This document shows positions 6,198 through 11,792 of a stretch of DNA of 11,792 nt, piece after piece. The notes under the pieces are model-generated. The model saw only the letters and a program-made list of their open reading frames with translations. It had not been told where the DNA came from and made no database searches. The DNA comes from Shuttleworthia sp045545575 (GTDB lineage Bacteria > Bacillota > Clostridia > Lachnospirales > Lachnospiraceae): contig JAZQBE010000053.1 of NCBI GenBank assembly GCA_045545575.1, positions 1 through 11,792 of the forward strand, written 5' to 3'. How positions within the stretch are numbered: position 1 is the first letter of the stretch; every line of letters starts with the position of its first letter. Made by a program: the position numbers and the translations under genes.

Positions 6198-7634
6198 TTA
6201 TTCGCCGTCCGGCCGCTTCCTGACAAGAAGGGCGGCGGTCTCGATCCCCGACGTCCACGGGAACATGTCTACGCAGCAGATCCGCCGCGGGCGGAATCCG
6301 CCCTCCAGCAGCTCGACAAGATCCCTCGCAAGGCTCGTCGGCTTGCAGGAAATGTACAGGATCTGTTCGACCCCGTAGGACAGGATCTGCGAAAGCGCCT
6401 TCGGATGCACGCCGTCCCGGGGCGGGTCGAGCACGATCATGTCCGGCTTTTCTTCGATCTGCGAAAGCACCTTCAGCACGTCGCCGGCGATAAACTCGCA
6501 GTTGGCCAGGCCGTTCTTTGCGGCGTTGACCTTTGCCATCGCGACGGCCTCCTCCACGATCTCCACGCCGATGACCTTTTTCGCAGCGGGAGCAAGCATC
6601 TGGGCGATGGTCCCGGTGCCGGAATACAGGTCATACACCGTGGAATCCGGGCGTTCCTTCAGACCGTCCATGACGTATTCCCGCACCTTGCCGTACAGCA
6701 CCTCGGCGCCGGCGGAGTTGGTCTGGAAAAAGGAAAAGGCCGAAATCTGAAAGGACAGCCCCAGCAGACGCTCCGTGAAGCCGGGTTCCGCTCCGCCCGG
6801 CAGGTCCGGGTACAGGACGTCGGTTTTTTCCGCCTCGATCACATCTGCCGTCCGGTCGTTCTGCGTGTGCAGAAGCACCGCGAGGCGCCCGTCAAGTTCC
6901 AGGGCAGCAAGGCTTTTCGCGTAGCCGCCGAGCAGTTCGTCTTCCGCCGCCTCGAGCTGTCCGGCCGACGCCGTCACCAGGTTGACCAGAATTTCGCCCG
7001 TGAAGGCGGCCTTGCGCACCACGAGGTGGCGCAGATAGCCGGTATGGCGCAGACGGTGATAAAAGGGCACGCCGTTTTCAGCGAAGTAATCGCGGGTACA
7101 GGTCAGAATCCTCCGGAAATCGGCGTCGACGATCCGGCACCGGTCCACGGTGAGCACGTCGTAAAAGCTCCCGCGGCAGTGCAGGCCCAGCGTCAGCGGT
7201 CCGCCCGGCTCGGTGTCGCCGAAGGAGAATTCCATTTTGTTGCGGTACTCCTCCTCGCGCGGGCTGGACAGCGCGCCCTCAAAGGCGGCATCCCAGACGG
7301 CCTTTCCGATCACGGGGACAATCAGGTCCTCCACCTGCCGCGCCTTCAGCTCAAGCTGTTCTTCATAGGGCAGGGCCTGGTACTGGCAGCCGCCGCACTG
7401 CGGGAAATGCACACAGCGGTCCGCGCGCGTCTCCAGCGGCGAAGGCGCAATCACCTCCAGCAGACGTCCTTCCATCTTACCGCCGCGCTTTTTGGACACG
7501 CGGAAGCGCACGGTCTGCCCGGGAAGCACGTTCTTGACGAGCACCGTCTCATCCGTTCCTTCCGCACGCACGACGCCCTTGTTCGGAAAATGCAGCGCTT
7601 CCGCGATGCCTGTATACTCTTCGCCTTTTTTCAT
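6198..7634 (-). CDS. rlmD: 23S rRNA (uracil-C5)-methyltransferase, RlmD/RlmCD type
   Basis: This enzyme methylates C5 of uracil in 23S rRNA (U1939, and possibly U747 as in Firmicute RlmCD) using S-adenosylmethionine. With the start at 7634 it has 478 residues. A TRAM-like RNA-binding region comes first (about 1-60). Four cysteines for a 4Fe-4S cluster follow: C74, C80 and C83 in CVHFPQCGGCQ, and C166. The methyltransferase domain has FFQTNS (about 302-307), the SAM loop DLYSGTG (335-341), DPPRDG (403-408), the catalytic cysteine in YISCKPTSLARDL (C430) and the general-base glutamate near SGIETAALL. The usual SCNP motif reads SCKP here. An in-frame ATG at 7655 adds seven residues, but it has no ribosome binding site and abuts a hairpin, so I prefer 7634, where GAGCGGGA precedes the ATG. 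Several paralogues often occur in Firmicutes, so the exact target base is uncertain. Confidence 0.92.
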   Translation of the reverse strand: MKKGEEYTGIAEALHFPNKGVVRAEGTDETVLVKNVLPGQTVRFRVSKKRGGKMEGRLLEVIAPSPLETRADRCVHFPQCGGCQYQALPYEEQLELKARQVEDLIVPVIGKAVWDAAFEGALSSPREEEYRNKMEFSFGDTEPGGPLTLGLHCRGSFYDVLTVDRCRIVDADFRRILTCTRDYFAENGVPFYHRLRHTGYLRHLVVRKAAFTGEILVNLVTASAGQLEAAEDELLGGYAKSLAALELDGRLAVLLHTQNDRTADVIEAEKTDVLYPDLPGGAEPGFTERLLGLSFQISAFSFFQTNSAGAEVLYGKVREYVMDGLKERPDSTVYDLYSGTGTIAQMLAPAAKKVIGVEIVEEAVAMAKVNAAKNGLANCEFIAGDVLKVLSQIEEKPDMIVLDPPRDGVHPKALSQILSYGVEQILYISCKPTSLARDLVELLEGGFRPRRICCVDMFPWTSGIETAALLVRKRPDGE

Positions 7635-7664
7635 TCCCGCTCTTTTCTGTGGCATATAGAAACA

Positions 7665-7682
7665 GCGGGGATTGCTCCCCGC
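7665..7682 (-). terminator. Weak terminator-like hairpin before rlmD
   Basis: GCGGGG (7665-7670) and CCCCGC (7677-7682) form a perfect 6-base GC stem with a 6-base loop. On the minus strand it is followed by TGTTTCTAT, a poor but U-rich tail. It lies between the small membrane protein gene and rlmD and probably gives partial termination, or shapes the rlmD leader. Confidence 0.5.
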
Positions 7683-7714
7683 CGCAGCAAACTTGTTCCA
7701 GCTGTTCTGCCGGC

Positions 7715-7903
7715 TTACGCTGTAGCCGGCGCGTCCTCGTCTTCGAAGAAGTCCTCATCATCGAATTCATCGTCCAGATCGTCGATGAATTCCTCGTCAT
7801 ATTCCGGGTTCAGATACTTGTAAATCGCGTACGCAATACCGGCAATCGCCGCAAGCGCCAGAACGACCCCCAGAATCCTCTTTACCGTGTTCCAAACCTT
7901 CAT
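7715..7903 (-). CDS. Small membrane protein with strongly acidic C-terminal tail
   Basis: This 62-residue protein has a short basic N-terminus (MKVWNTVKR), one hydrophobic membrane helix (about 10-30, ILGVVLALAAIAGIAYAIYK), and a tail packed with Asp, Glu and Phe (about 34-58, including DDLDDEFDDEDFFEDEDA). The positive N-terminus and acidic tail suggest the tail may face outside, but topology is not certain. Translation is well supported: a full AAAGGAGGA ribosome binding site lies before the ATG, and a good promoter stands upstream. I do not recognise a named family; similar single-helix acidic proteins are common unannotated genes in Clostridia. It sits between pcrA and rlmD with a hairpin behind it, so it may be its own unit. 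Function unknown. Confidence 0.82.
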   Translation of the reverse strand: MKVWNTVKRILGVVLALAAIAGIAYAIYKYLNPEYDEEFIDDLDDEFDDEDFFEDEDAPATA

Positions 7904-7934
7904 GCGCTTCCTCCTTTGATCCGATGGTTTCCGT

Positions 7935-7989
7935 AAAACAAAACCGGCTTCATCTCAAATGCTGTTTCAACTATATCAGAGAATCCGGT
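7935..7989 (-). terminator. Probable Rho-independent terminator of pcrA
   Basis: On the minus strand ACCGGATTCTCT pairs with AGATGAAGCCGGT, with one mismatch and one bulged T, around a loop of about 22 bases. TTTTGTTTT follows. It begins 20 bases after the pcrA stop. The long loop makes it weaker than a typical terminator, and it contains the -10 of the next promoter. Confidence 0.6.
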
Positions 7990-7998
7990 CAGCCGCAA
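7970..7998 (-). promoter_or_regulatory. Promoter of the small membrane protein gene
   Basis: The minus strand has TTGCGG (7993-7998), a 17-base spacer and TATAGT (7970-7975). The -10 matches five of six consensus bases, the -35 three of six with the important TTG. Transcription would start near 7963, about 60 bases before the ATG of the 62-residue gene, and within the terminator hairpin loop of pcrA. Confidence 0.6.
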
Positions 7999-8009
7999 GC
8001 AGGAATGTG

Positions 8010-10457
8010 TCACAGTTTTTCAAGACGGGCAAAGGACGCGAACATTTTCTTCGTCCCGGCCGTGTCAAAGGCCACCGTCACTTCAAAATCGCGGCCGCCG
8101 TCGCGGATGTCTTCCACAGTGCCTTCGCCGAATTTCTGATGGCGGACGCGGTCGCCGACGTCATAAGCGGGTTTTTCCTTGGCGATCTTCGCCGAAAAGT
8201 CCTGCGCGGGACGGTGGCGCGAGCGCACGAAGGGTTCTCCCTGCGGATTCCGGTAGGCCATGGACCCGGCCGCCGGGCGGCCGGAGGGCGGCTGCGGCGC
8301 GCGGTCTGCCCCAGAACCGGACAGGCCGGTGCGGTAGCCGCGGATCGAGCGGTCCGGATCATAGGAGCCGGAGTAGGCTTCCCTGCGGCTTTCGCGCTCC
8401 CAGGTGCTGCCTTCGATCAGCTCCGGCGGAATCTCCTTGACGAAGCGGGAAATGGAGCCGTACTGGCGCTCGCCGCGCACCATCCGGGTGCGGGCGGCGG
8501 TCATGAACAGTTCCTTCATCGCGCGGGTAATGCCCACGTAGCAGAGGCGGCGCTCCTCTTCGATCTCGGATTCGTCGTCCTCCTCGAACAGGCTCATGCG
8601 GCTCGGGAAGAGGCCGTCTTCCATGCCCACCATAAAGACGTAGGGGAACTCCAGACCCTTCGCCGCGTGCAGCGTCATCAGAAGCACACAGTCCGCGTTG
8701 GGATCGACGGTATCGATGTCCGCGATCAGGCTGACGTCCGCAAGAAACCGCGTCAGCACGGTTTCGGCGCCCGGAAGGTCTTCGCCGTCCTCGTCTTCGT
8801 CTTCGTCATCCCCGTCTCCGCCGCCGGCGCGCCGCTGTTCGAGACGGTCGGTGTCCTCGAAGGCGGCGATCTTGTTCTGCAGTTCCTCGATGTTCTCGAT
8901 CCGGGTCTGGGCCTCGACGGTTTCCTCCGCCTCGAGCTCCTGCACGTATCCGGTCTCGTCGATGATGTCGTCCATCAGCTCCGACACGGAGATTTCCCCG
9001 TAGGAAACCTGTTCGCGCCAGTCTTCCAGCTGCCGCGCGAACTCGCGCATTTTCAGGCCGGTCCGGCCGATGCCCGGGATTTTGTCGGCCTCCAGCAGGG
9101 CCGCAAACAGCGTCTCGTCGTGGGTGATCGCGTAGGTGGCGGCTTTGCTGACCGAGGTCTCGCCGATGCCGCGCTTCGGCACGTTGACGATCCGTCGCAG
9201 TGACACTTCGTCCGCCGGATTCTCGATCACACGCAGATAGGCCAGCAGGTCCTTCACCTCCCGGCGCGCGTAGAAATTCACGCCGCCGACGATCCGGTAC
9301 GGGATGTTCGCGCGCAGGAAGATTTCCTCGAGCACGCGGGACTGGGCGTTGGTGCGGTACAGAACGGCCATGTCGGCATAGGACGCCTTTCCGGAGAACG
9401 CGAGCATCCGCACGCGCTTCATCACGTGCTCGGCTTCTTCGTATTCGCTGTCGCACTGTTCGAAGCGGATCTTCGGTCCTTCGTCGTTTTCGGTCCACAG
9501 CGTCTTGCTTTTGCGGCCGGCGTTGTTGGCGATCACGCGGTTGGCCGCATTCAGAATCGACTTCGTGGAACGGTAATTCTGCTCTAAGCGGATCACCTTC
9601 GCCGACGGATAGTGCTGTTCAAAGTTCAGAATGTTGTGGATATTCGCGCCGCGGAACTTGTAAATGCTCTGATCGTCGTCGCCCACGACGCACAGATTCT
9701 GCCGTGTGCCGGCCAGAAGACGCACCAGTTCGAACTGGGCGGTGTTGGTATCCTGGTACTCGTCCACCATGATGTAGCGGAACAGGTTCTGGTAGTGGTT
9801 CTGCACGTCCGGATGGGCCTTCAGAAGCTCCACGGTCTTTAAGATCAGATCGTCGAAATCCAGCGCGTTCGCCGCCTTTAAGCGGGACGCGTACTCCGTG
9901 TACACCCGCGCGACGAGGCCCTCCATGAAATCCCGGCTTTCCGAGGCGCGGTTGGCGTACATCTGCGCGTTGATCAGCTCGTCCTTGGCCGAGGAAATCC
10001 GGCCGAGGAACATCTTTTCTTTATAATTCTTCGTGTCGATCTGCAGATCCTTGCAGATCCGCTTCATGAGCGTCTTCTGATCGTCGGCGTCATAGATCGT
10101 GAAGTTGGCATCGTACCCGAGCAGGTCGATATCACGGCGCAGAATGCGCACGCAGGTCGAGTGAAACGTCGCGATCCAGACGCTTTCCGCCCCGTATCCG
10201 ACCAGGCGGTTGACACGCTCGCGCATTTCCTGGGCCGCCTTATTGGTGAAGGTGATGGCCATGATATTCCACGGCGCGACGCCCTTTTCCGAAATCAGGT
10301 ACGCCACGCGGTGCGTCAGAACACGCGTCTTTCCGCTCCCCGCGCCGGCCAGGATCAGCACGGGTCCTTCCGTCGCGAGACAGCCCTCAAGCTGTTCGGG
10401 ATTCAGTTCGCCGGCATAATCGATGGCCGGGCTTGCTTCGTATCGGTCACTCATCAT
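8010..10457 (-). CDS. pcrA: ATP-dependent DNA helicase PcrA (UvrD/Rep family)
   Basis: This superfamily 1A helicase moves 3'-5' on single-stranded DNA and acts in nucleotide excision repair, removal of RecA filaments and replication-transcription conflicts. With the start at 10457 it has 815 residues. Motifs in order: Walker A AGAGSGKT (37-44), Ia TFTNKAAQEM, Walker B in VDEYQDT (about 231-237), motif III GDDDQSIYKFRGA (about 259-271), QNYRS (293-297), motif V TLHAAKGLEF (595-604), and motif VI EEERRLCYVGITRA (633-646). The last 50 residues (VGDRVRHQKFGEGTV to SFARLEKL) are the Tudor-like domain that binds RNA polymerase. An acidic low-complexity insert (545-561) interrupts the 2B region. The open frame extends to a TTG at 10508, but that would run through the divergent promoter; the ATG pair at 10457/10454 agrees with family N-termini, although its ribosome binding site is weak. 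Confidence 0.96.
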   Translation of the reverse strand: MMSDRYEASPAIDYAGELNPEQLEGCLATEGPVLILAGAGSGKTRVLTHRVAYLISEKGVAPWNIMAITFTNKAAQEMRERVNRLVGYGAESVWIATFHSTCVRILRRDIDLLGYDANFTIYDADDQKTLMKRICKDLQIDTKNYKEKMFLGRISSAKDELINAQMYANRASESRDFMEGLVARVYTEYASRLKAANALDFDDLILKTVELLKAHPDVQNHYQNLFRYIMVDEYQDTNTAQFELVRLLAGTRQNLCVVGDDDQSIYKFRGANIHNILNFEQHYPSAKVIRLEQNYRSTKSILNAANRVIANNAGRKSKTLWTENDEGPKIRFEQCDSEYEEAEHVMKRVRMLAFSGKASYADMAVLYRTNAQSRVLEEIFLRANIPYRIVGGVNFYARREVKDLLAYLRVIENPADEVSLRRIVNVPKRGIGETSVSKAATYAITHDETLFAALLEADKIPGIGRTGLKMREFARQLEDWREQVSYGEISVSELMDDIIDETGYVQELEAEETVEAQTRIENIEELQNKIAAFEDTDRLEQRRAGGGDGDDEDEDEDGEDLPGAETVLTRFLADVSLIADIDTVDPNADCVLLMTLHAAKGLEFPYVFMVGMEDGLFPSRMSLFEEDDESEIEEERRLCYVGITRAMKELFMTAARTRMVRGERQYGSISRFVKEIPPELIEGSTWERESRREAYSGSYDPDRSIRGYRTGLSGSGADRAPQPPSGRPAAGSMAYRNPQGEPFVRSRHRPAQDFSAKIAKEKPAYDVGDRVRHQKFGEGTVEDIRDGGRDFEVTVAFDTAGTKKMFASFARLEKL

Positions 10458-10459
10458 TC

Positions 10460-10488
10460 TTGTAATATCGTCTTTCACGCCGTATAAT
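10460..10488 (+). promoter_or_regulatory. Promoter of the DUF1836 gene
   Basis: TTGTAA (10460-10465), a spacer of exactly 17 bases and a perfect TATAAT (10483-10488) lie in the short gap after the divergent pcrA start. Transcription would begin near 10495, giving a leader of about 25 bases that contains the AAAGGAGG ribosome binding site at 10507-10514. Confidence 0.85.
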
Positions 10489-10492
10489 ACGG
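10480..10492. promoter_or_regulatory. 13-bp perfect palindrome shared by divergent -10 elements
   Basis: The sequence CCGTAT-A-ATACGG is a perfect dyad centred at 10486. It supplies TATAAT to the plus strand and TATTAT (or TATACG) to the minus strand, where TTGGTG at 10503-10508 could act as a poor -35 for pcrA. It could be either a symmetric bidirectional promoter or an operator lying over the -10. Both readings are inference. Confidence 0.5.
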
Positions 10493-10519
10493 TTATTAAA
10501 ACCACCAAAGGAGGCCCGT

Positions 10520-11122
10520 ATGAAAAATGAACTGCACGATCTCACATATCAGGTGCTTCATTCGTTAAAGGAGCTGGACTACGTCCATCCGTCGGACATC
10601 CCGAACATCGATCTCTACGTCGACCAGGTGACCGGATTTCTGGACCGCGAGCTTTACAGCGTCAAGCGCTCGACGGATGAAAAATCCATCACCAAGACCA
10701 TGATCAACAATTATACCAAAAACCACGTGCTTCCTTCCCCGGAAAAGAAAAAATATTCCCGGGACCATCTTCTGGTTCTGATCTTCATCTACTACATGAA
10801 GAGCTTTCTTTCCATGAAGGACATCGCCCGCATCCTTTCGCCCGTCACCGAGCGGTACTTCGGTAAGAAGGAGGATTTCTCCATCTATCAGATCTACGAG
10901 GACCTGGTTTCCATGGAGAGCGGCATGTCCTCCGAGCTTGTGCGGGACATTGTTTCCAAATACAAAAAAAGCCAGACCGTTTTTGCGGATGCCCCGGAAG
11001 CGGATCAGGCTCTTTTGCAGCGGTTTGCGCTGATTTGCTCACTTTCCTTTGATGTCTACATGAAAAAGATGGTCATCGAGAAACTGATTGACTTCTCCGA
11101 TCCCGGGGAGGAAAGCCTCTGA
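10520..11122 (+). CDS. DUF1836 domain-containing protein
   Basis: This 200-residue protein is the only plus-strand gene of the window. Its central region (about 45-115) carries the DUF1836 signature: TKTMINNYTKNHVLPSPEKK (58-77), then KYSRDHLLVLIFIYYMKSFL and a second helical pair around SMKDIARILSP. The family is widespread in Firmicutes and is thought to contain a MerR-like winged helix, because the MINNYTK...KKKYS segment resembles a DNA-recognition helix and wing. A role as a transcription regulator is inferred, with no known target. No signal peptide or membrane helix is seen. It has a perfect AAAGGAGG site five bases before the ATG and a consensus promoter. No T-tailed terminator follows its stop, and the convergent yerC-family gene ends only 20 bases beyond. 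Confidence 0.93.
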   Translation: MKNELHDLTYQVLHSLKELDYVHPSDIPNIDLYVDQVTGFLDRELYSVKRSTDEKSITKTMINNYTKNHVLPSPEKKKYSRDHLLVLIFIYYMKSFLSMKDIARILSPVTERYFGKKEDFSIYQIYEDLVSMESGMSSELVRDIVSKYKKSQTVFADAPEADQALLQRFALICSLSFDVYMKKMVIEKLIDFSDPGEESL

Positions 11123-11132
11123 GGAATCCCGG

Positions 11133-11165
11133 CGGACCGGTTTTATGCGCGGTCTGAACCGTCCG
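11133..11165. other. Stem-loop between convergent DUF1836 and yerC-family genes
   Basis: CGGACCGGTT (11133-11142) pairs with AACCGTCCG (11157-11165), with one bulged C, and the inner part covers the last codons of the yerC-family gene. Neither strand has a T tract after it, so it is not a classical terminator for either gene; it could still slow polymerase or protect 3' ends. Confidence 0.4.
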
Positions 11166-11454
11166 GCTGCGCGTCGAGACGGGAAAGAACAGTTTCGTAG
11201 CCGTCCTGCCCGTAGTGCAGCGCGCGGTTGACGCGGCTGATGGTCGCGGTGGATGCCCCGGTTTCCTCGCCGACCTCGGCGTAGGTGCGCTGCCGGCGCA
11301 GCAGTTCCGCGACCGCCAGACGCTGGCTTAAGGACACCATTTCGTTCACCGTGCACAGATCCTCAAACAGCGCATAGGCTTCTTCCCTGCTCTGCAGCGA
11401 TACCATCGCGTCCATCAGACGATCCATATTTGCATCCCGCAATTGTCTGCTCAT
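11143..11454 (-). CDS. yerC: YerC/YecD family TrpR-related DNA-binding protein
   Basis: This 103-residue protein belongs to the small TrpR-superfamily group named after B. subtilis YerC. The N-terminal half is helical (REEAYALFEDLCTVNEMVSL, 23-42, is the characteristic stretch). The helix-turn-helix spans about 57-80, with TYAEVGEETGASTATISRV as turn and recognition helix. Unlike TrpR there is no sign of tryptophan binding, and the group's targets are poorly known. An AGGGG sequence five bases before the ATG is the ribosome binding site. It lies downstream of asnA on the same strand with a 72-base gap and ends convergently with the DUF1836 gene. From memory, yerC also lies close to pcrA in B. 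subtilis, so the neighbourhood may be partly conserved. Confidence 0.92.
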   Translation of the reverse strand: MSRQLRDANMDRLMDAMVSLQSREEAYALFEDLCTVNEMVSLSQRLAVAELLRRQRTYAEVGEETGASTATISRVNRALHYGQDGYETVLSRLDAQPDGSDRA

Positions 11455-11491
11455 GTTTTCCCCTGCCTTAACCCCTTGGTTTCGTATTTTC

Positions 11492-11522
11492 GCTGCCGGC
11501 GTTCTGCCGGCAGCCGGTTTTT
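11492..11522 (+). terminator. Strong hairpin with plus-strand T tract between yerC and asnA
   Basis: GCTGCCGGC (11492-11500) and GCCGGCAGC (11506-11514) form a perfect 9-base stem with loop GTTCT. On the plus strand CGG then TTTTT follow (11518-11522), as in an intrinsic terminator with a short gap. On the minus strand the sequence after the stem is GAAAATACG, so it would not terminate asnA well. It thus best fits termination of a plus-strand transcript antisense to yerC, or a processed hairpin after asnA. Confidence 0.5.
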
Positions 11523-11526
11523 CGTG

Positions 11527-11792
11527 CTACAGAATAATCACTCCGCGTTCTCTCGCGTAATCGACCTCGTCCTGGGGCCAGATCGACACCTGCACTTCCC
11601 CGATGTGGGCCTTGCGCAGGAAGAACATACAGATCCGGGACTGGCCGATGCCGCCGCCGATCGTAAAAGGCACGCGCTCTTCCATCACGGCCTTCTGGAA
11701 CGGGAGCTCCGCGCGCTCGGGACAGCCGGACGCGGCCAGCTGGCGCACCAGCGCGTCCGCGTCGACGCGGATGCCCATGGAGGAAAGCTCCA
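11527..11792 (-). CDS. asnA: Aspartate-ammonia ligase (AsnA), C-terminal part (runs off the window)
   Basis: About 88 residues of the C-terminus are visible. The enzyme makes asparagine from aspartate and free ammonia with ATP, in the cytoplasm, and has a class II aminoacyl-tRNA-synthetase-like fold. The fragment has the family's ELSSMGIRVDADALVRQL stretch near the left-over start, then the ATP-site motif TIGGGIGQSRICMFFLRKAH and the terminal HIGEVQVSIWPQDEVD segment, all closely matching the ends of known AsnA proteins. It ends with TAG at 11527-11529. The full protein is about 330 residues in E. coli, so about three quarters of the gene lies beyond the right edge. An ATG at 11778 is internal, not the start. 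Any leader regulation is out of view. Confidence 0.95.
   Translation of the reverse strand, partial: ELSSMGIRVDADALVRQLAASGCPERAELPFQKAVMEERVPFTIGGGIGQSRICMFFLRKAHIGEVQVSIWPQDEVDYARERGVIIL

Noticed and set aside
5229..7823. An 864-codon open frame on the plus strand
   Set aside because: It is antisense to corA, rlmD and part of the small membrane gene, all of which have clear family motifs on the minus strand. Its product is rich in His, Arg, Asp, Val and Leu in the manner of a GC-rich shadow frame, and no ribosome binding site or domain is visible.
7959..9203. A 414-codon open frame on the plus strand
   Set aside because: It is antisense to the pcrA 3' half and the terminator region, with shadow-like composition and no supporting signals.
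10458..10508. A longer PcrA starting at TTG 10508
   Set aside because: The extra 17 residues would be translated from the divergent promoter and palindrome region; TTG starts are rare, and family members begin near the ATG pair at 10457/10454.
1599..11514. CTGCCGGC/GCCGGCAG hairpins at 1599-1644 and 11492-11514 (and a related GTTCTGCCGGC at 7704-7714) as a dispersed repeat family
   Set aside because: The shared part is only about 8-11 GC-rich bases, the loops and flanks differ, and three short matches in a GC-rich window can arise by chance.

Overview
The window is a compact chromosomal segment, most likely from a GC-rich member of the Clostridia (Bacillota), perhaps Lachnospiraceae or a relative. 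The clues are a DUF1836 protein, a YerC/YecD-type TrpR relative, a PcrA-type UvrD helicase with the Gram-positive C-terminal Tudor-like domain, AAAGGAGG-type ribosome binding sites, and an LCAC lipobox on the transporter binding protein. The family placement is inferred from protein families, not from a marker gene. I see no insertion sequence, integrase, phage gene or CRISPR array, so this looks like core genome. Every gene except the DUF1836 gene lies on the minus strand, and no gap between genes exceeds about 110 bases.

Layout, left to right (the minus-strand genes are transcribed right to left). Positions 1-2560 hold a polar amino-acid ABC import operon (binding protein, permease, ATPase), followed by the start of an unrecognised ORF that runs off the window. 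Next is a single tRNA-Ala(CGC) with its own consensus promoter and a hairpin terminator. Positions 2824-7634 hold a tightly packed run: an rRNA uracil methyltransferase (RlmD type), CorA Mg2+ channel, cytoplasmic 5'-nucleotidase-type metallophosphatase, and LacX-type aldose 1-epimerase. A 62-residue membrane protein with an acidic tail sits upstream of this run behind its own promoter. pcrA follows, separated by a short divergent promoter region from the DUF1836 gene on the plus strand. A yerC-family regulator and the 3' end of asnA (aspartate-ammonia ligase) close the window.

The most striking observation is the binding protein at 1664-2560. Its segments are in the wrong order for the family. 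The stretch that normally forms the C-terminal end of SBP_bac_3 proteins lies directly after the lipoprotein signal and Ala/Pro/Glu linker. The normal N-terminal part follows, and the protein stops where the normal protein would cross back into lobe 1. This is what a natural circular permutation looks like. The ligand-contacting Arg and Asp, ribosome binding site, lipobox and partner genes are all intact, so it is probably functional.

Secondary points of interest are a 13-bp perfect palindrome that supplies a -10 element to both divergent promoters between pcrA and the DUF1836 gene; a terminator hairpin whose loop contains the -10 of the next gene; and a strong hairpin with a T tract that faces the plus strand, beyond yerC, which suggests antisense read-through from the DUF1836 gene.
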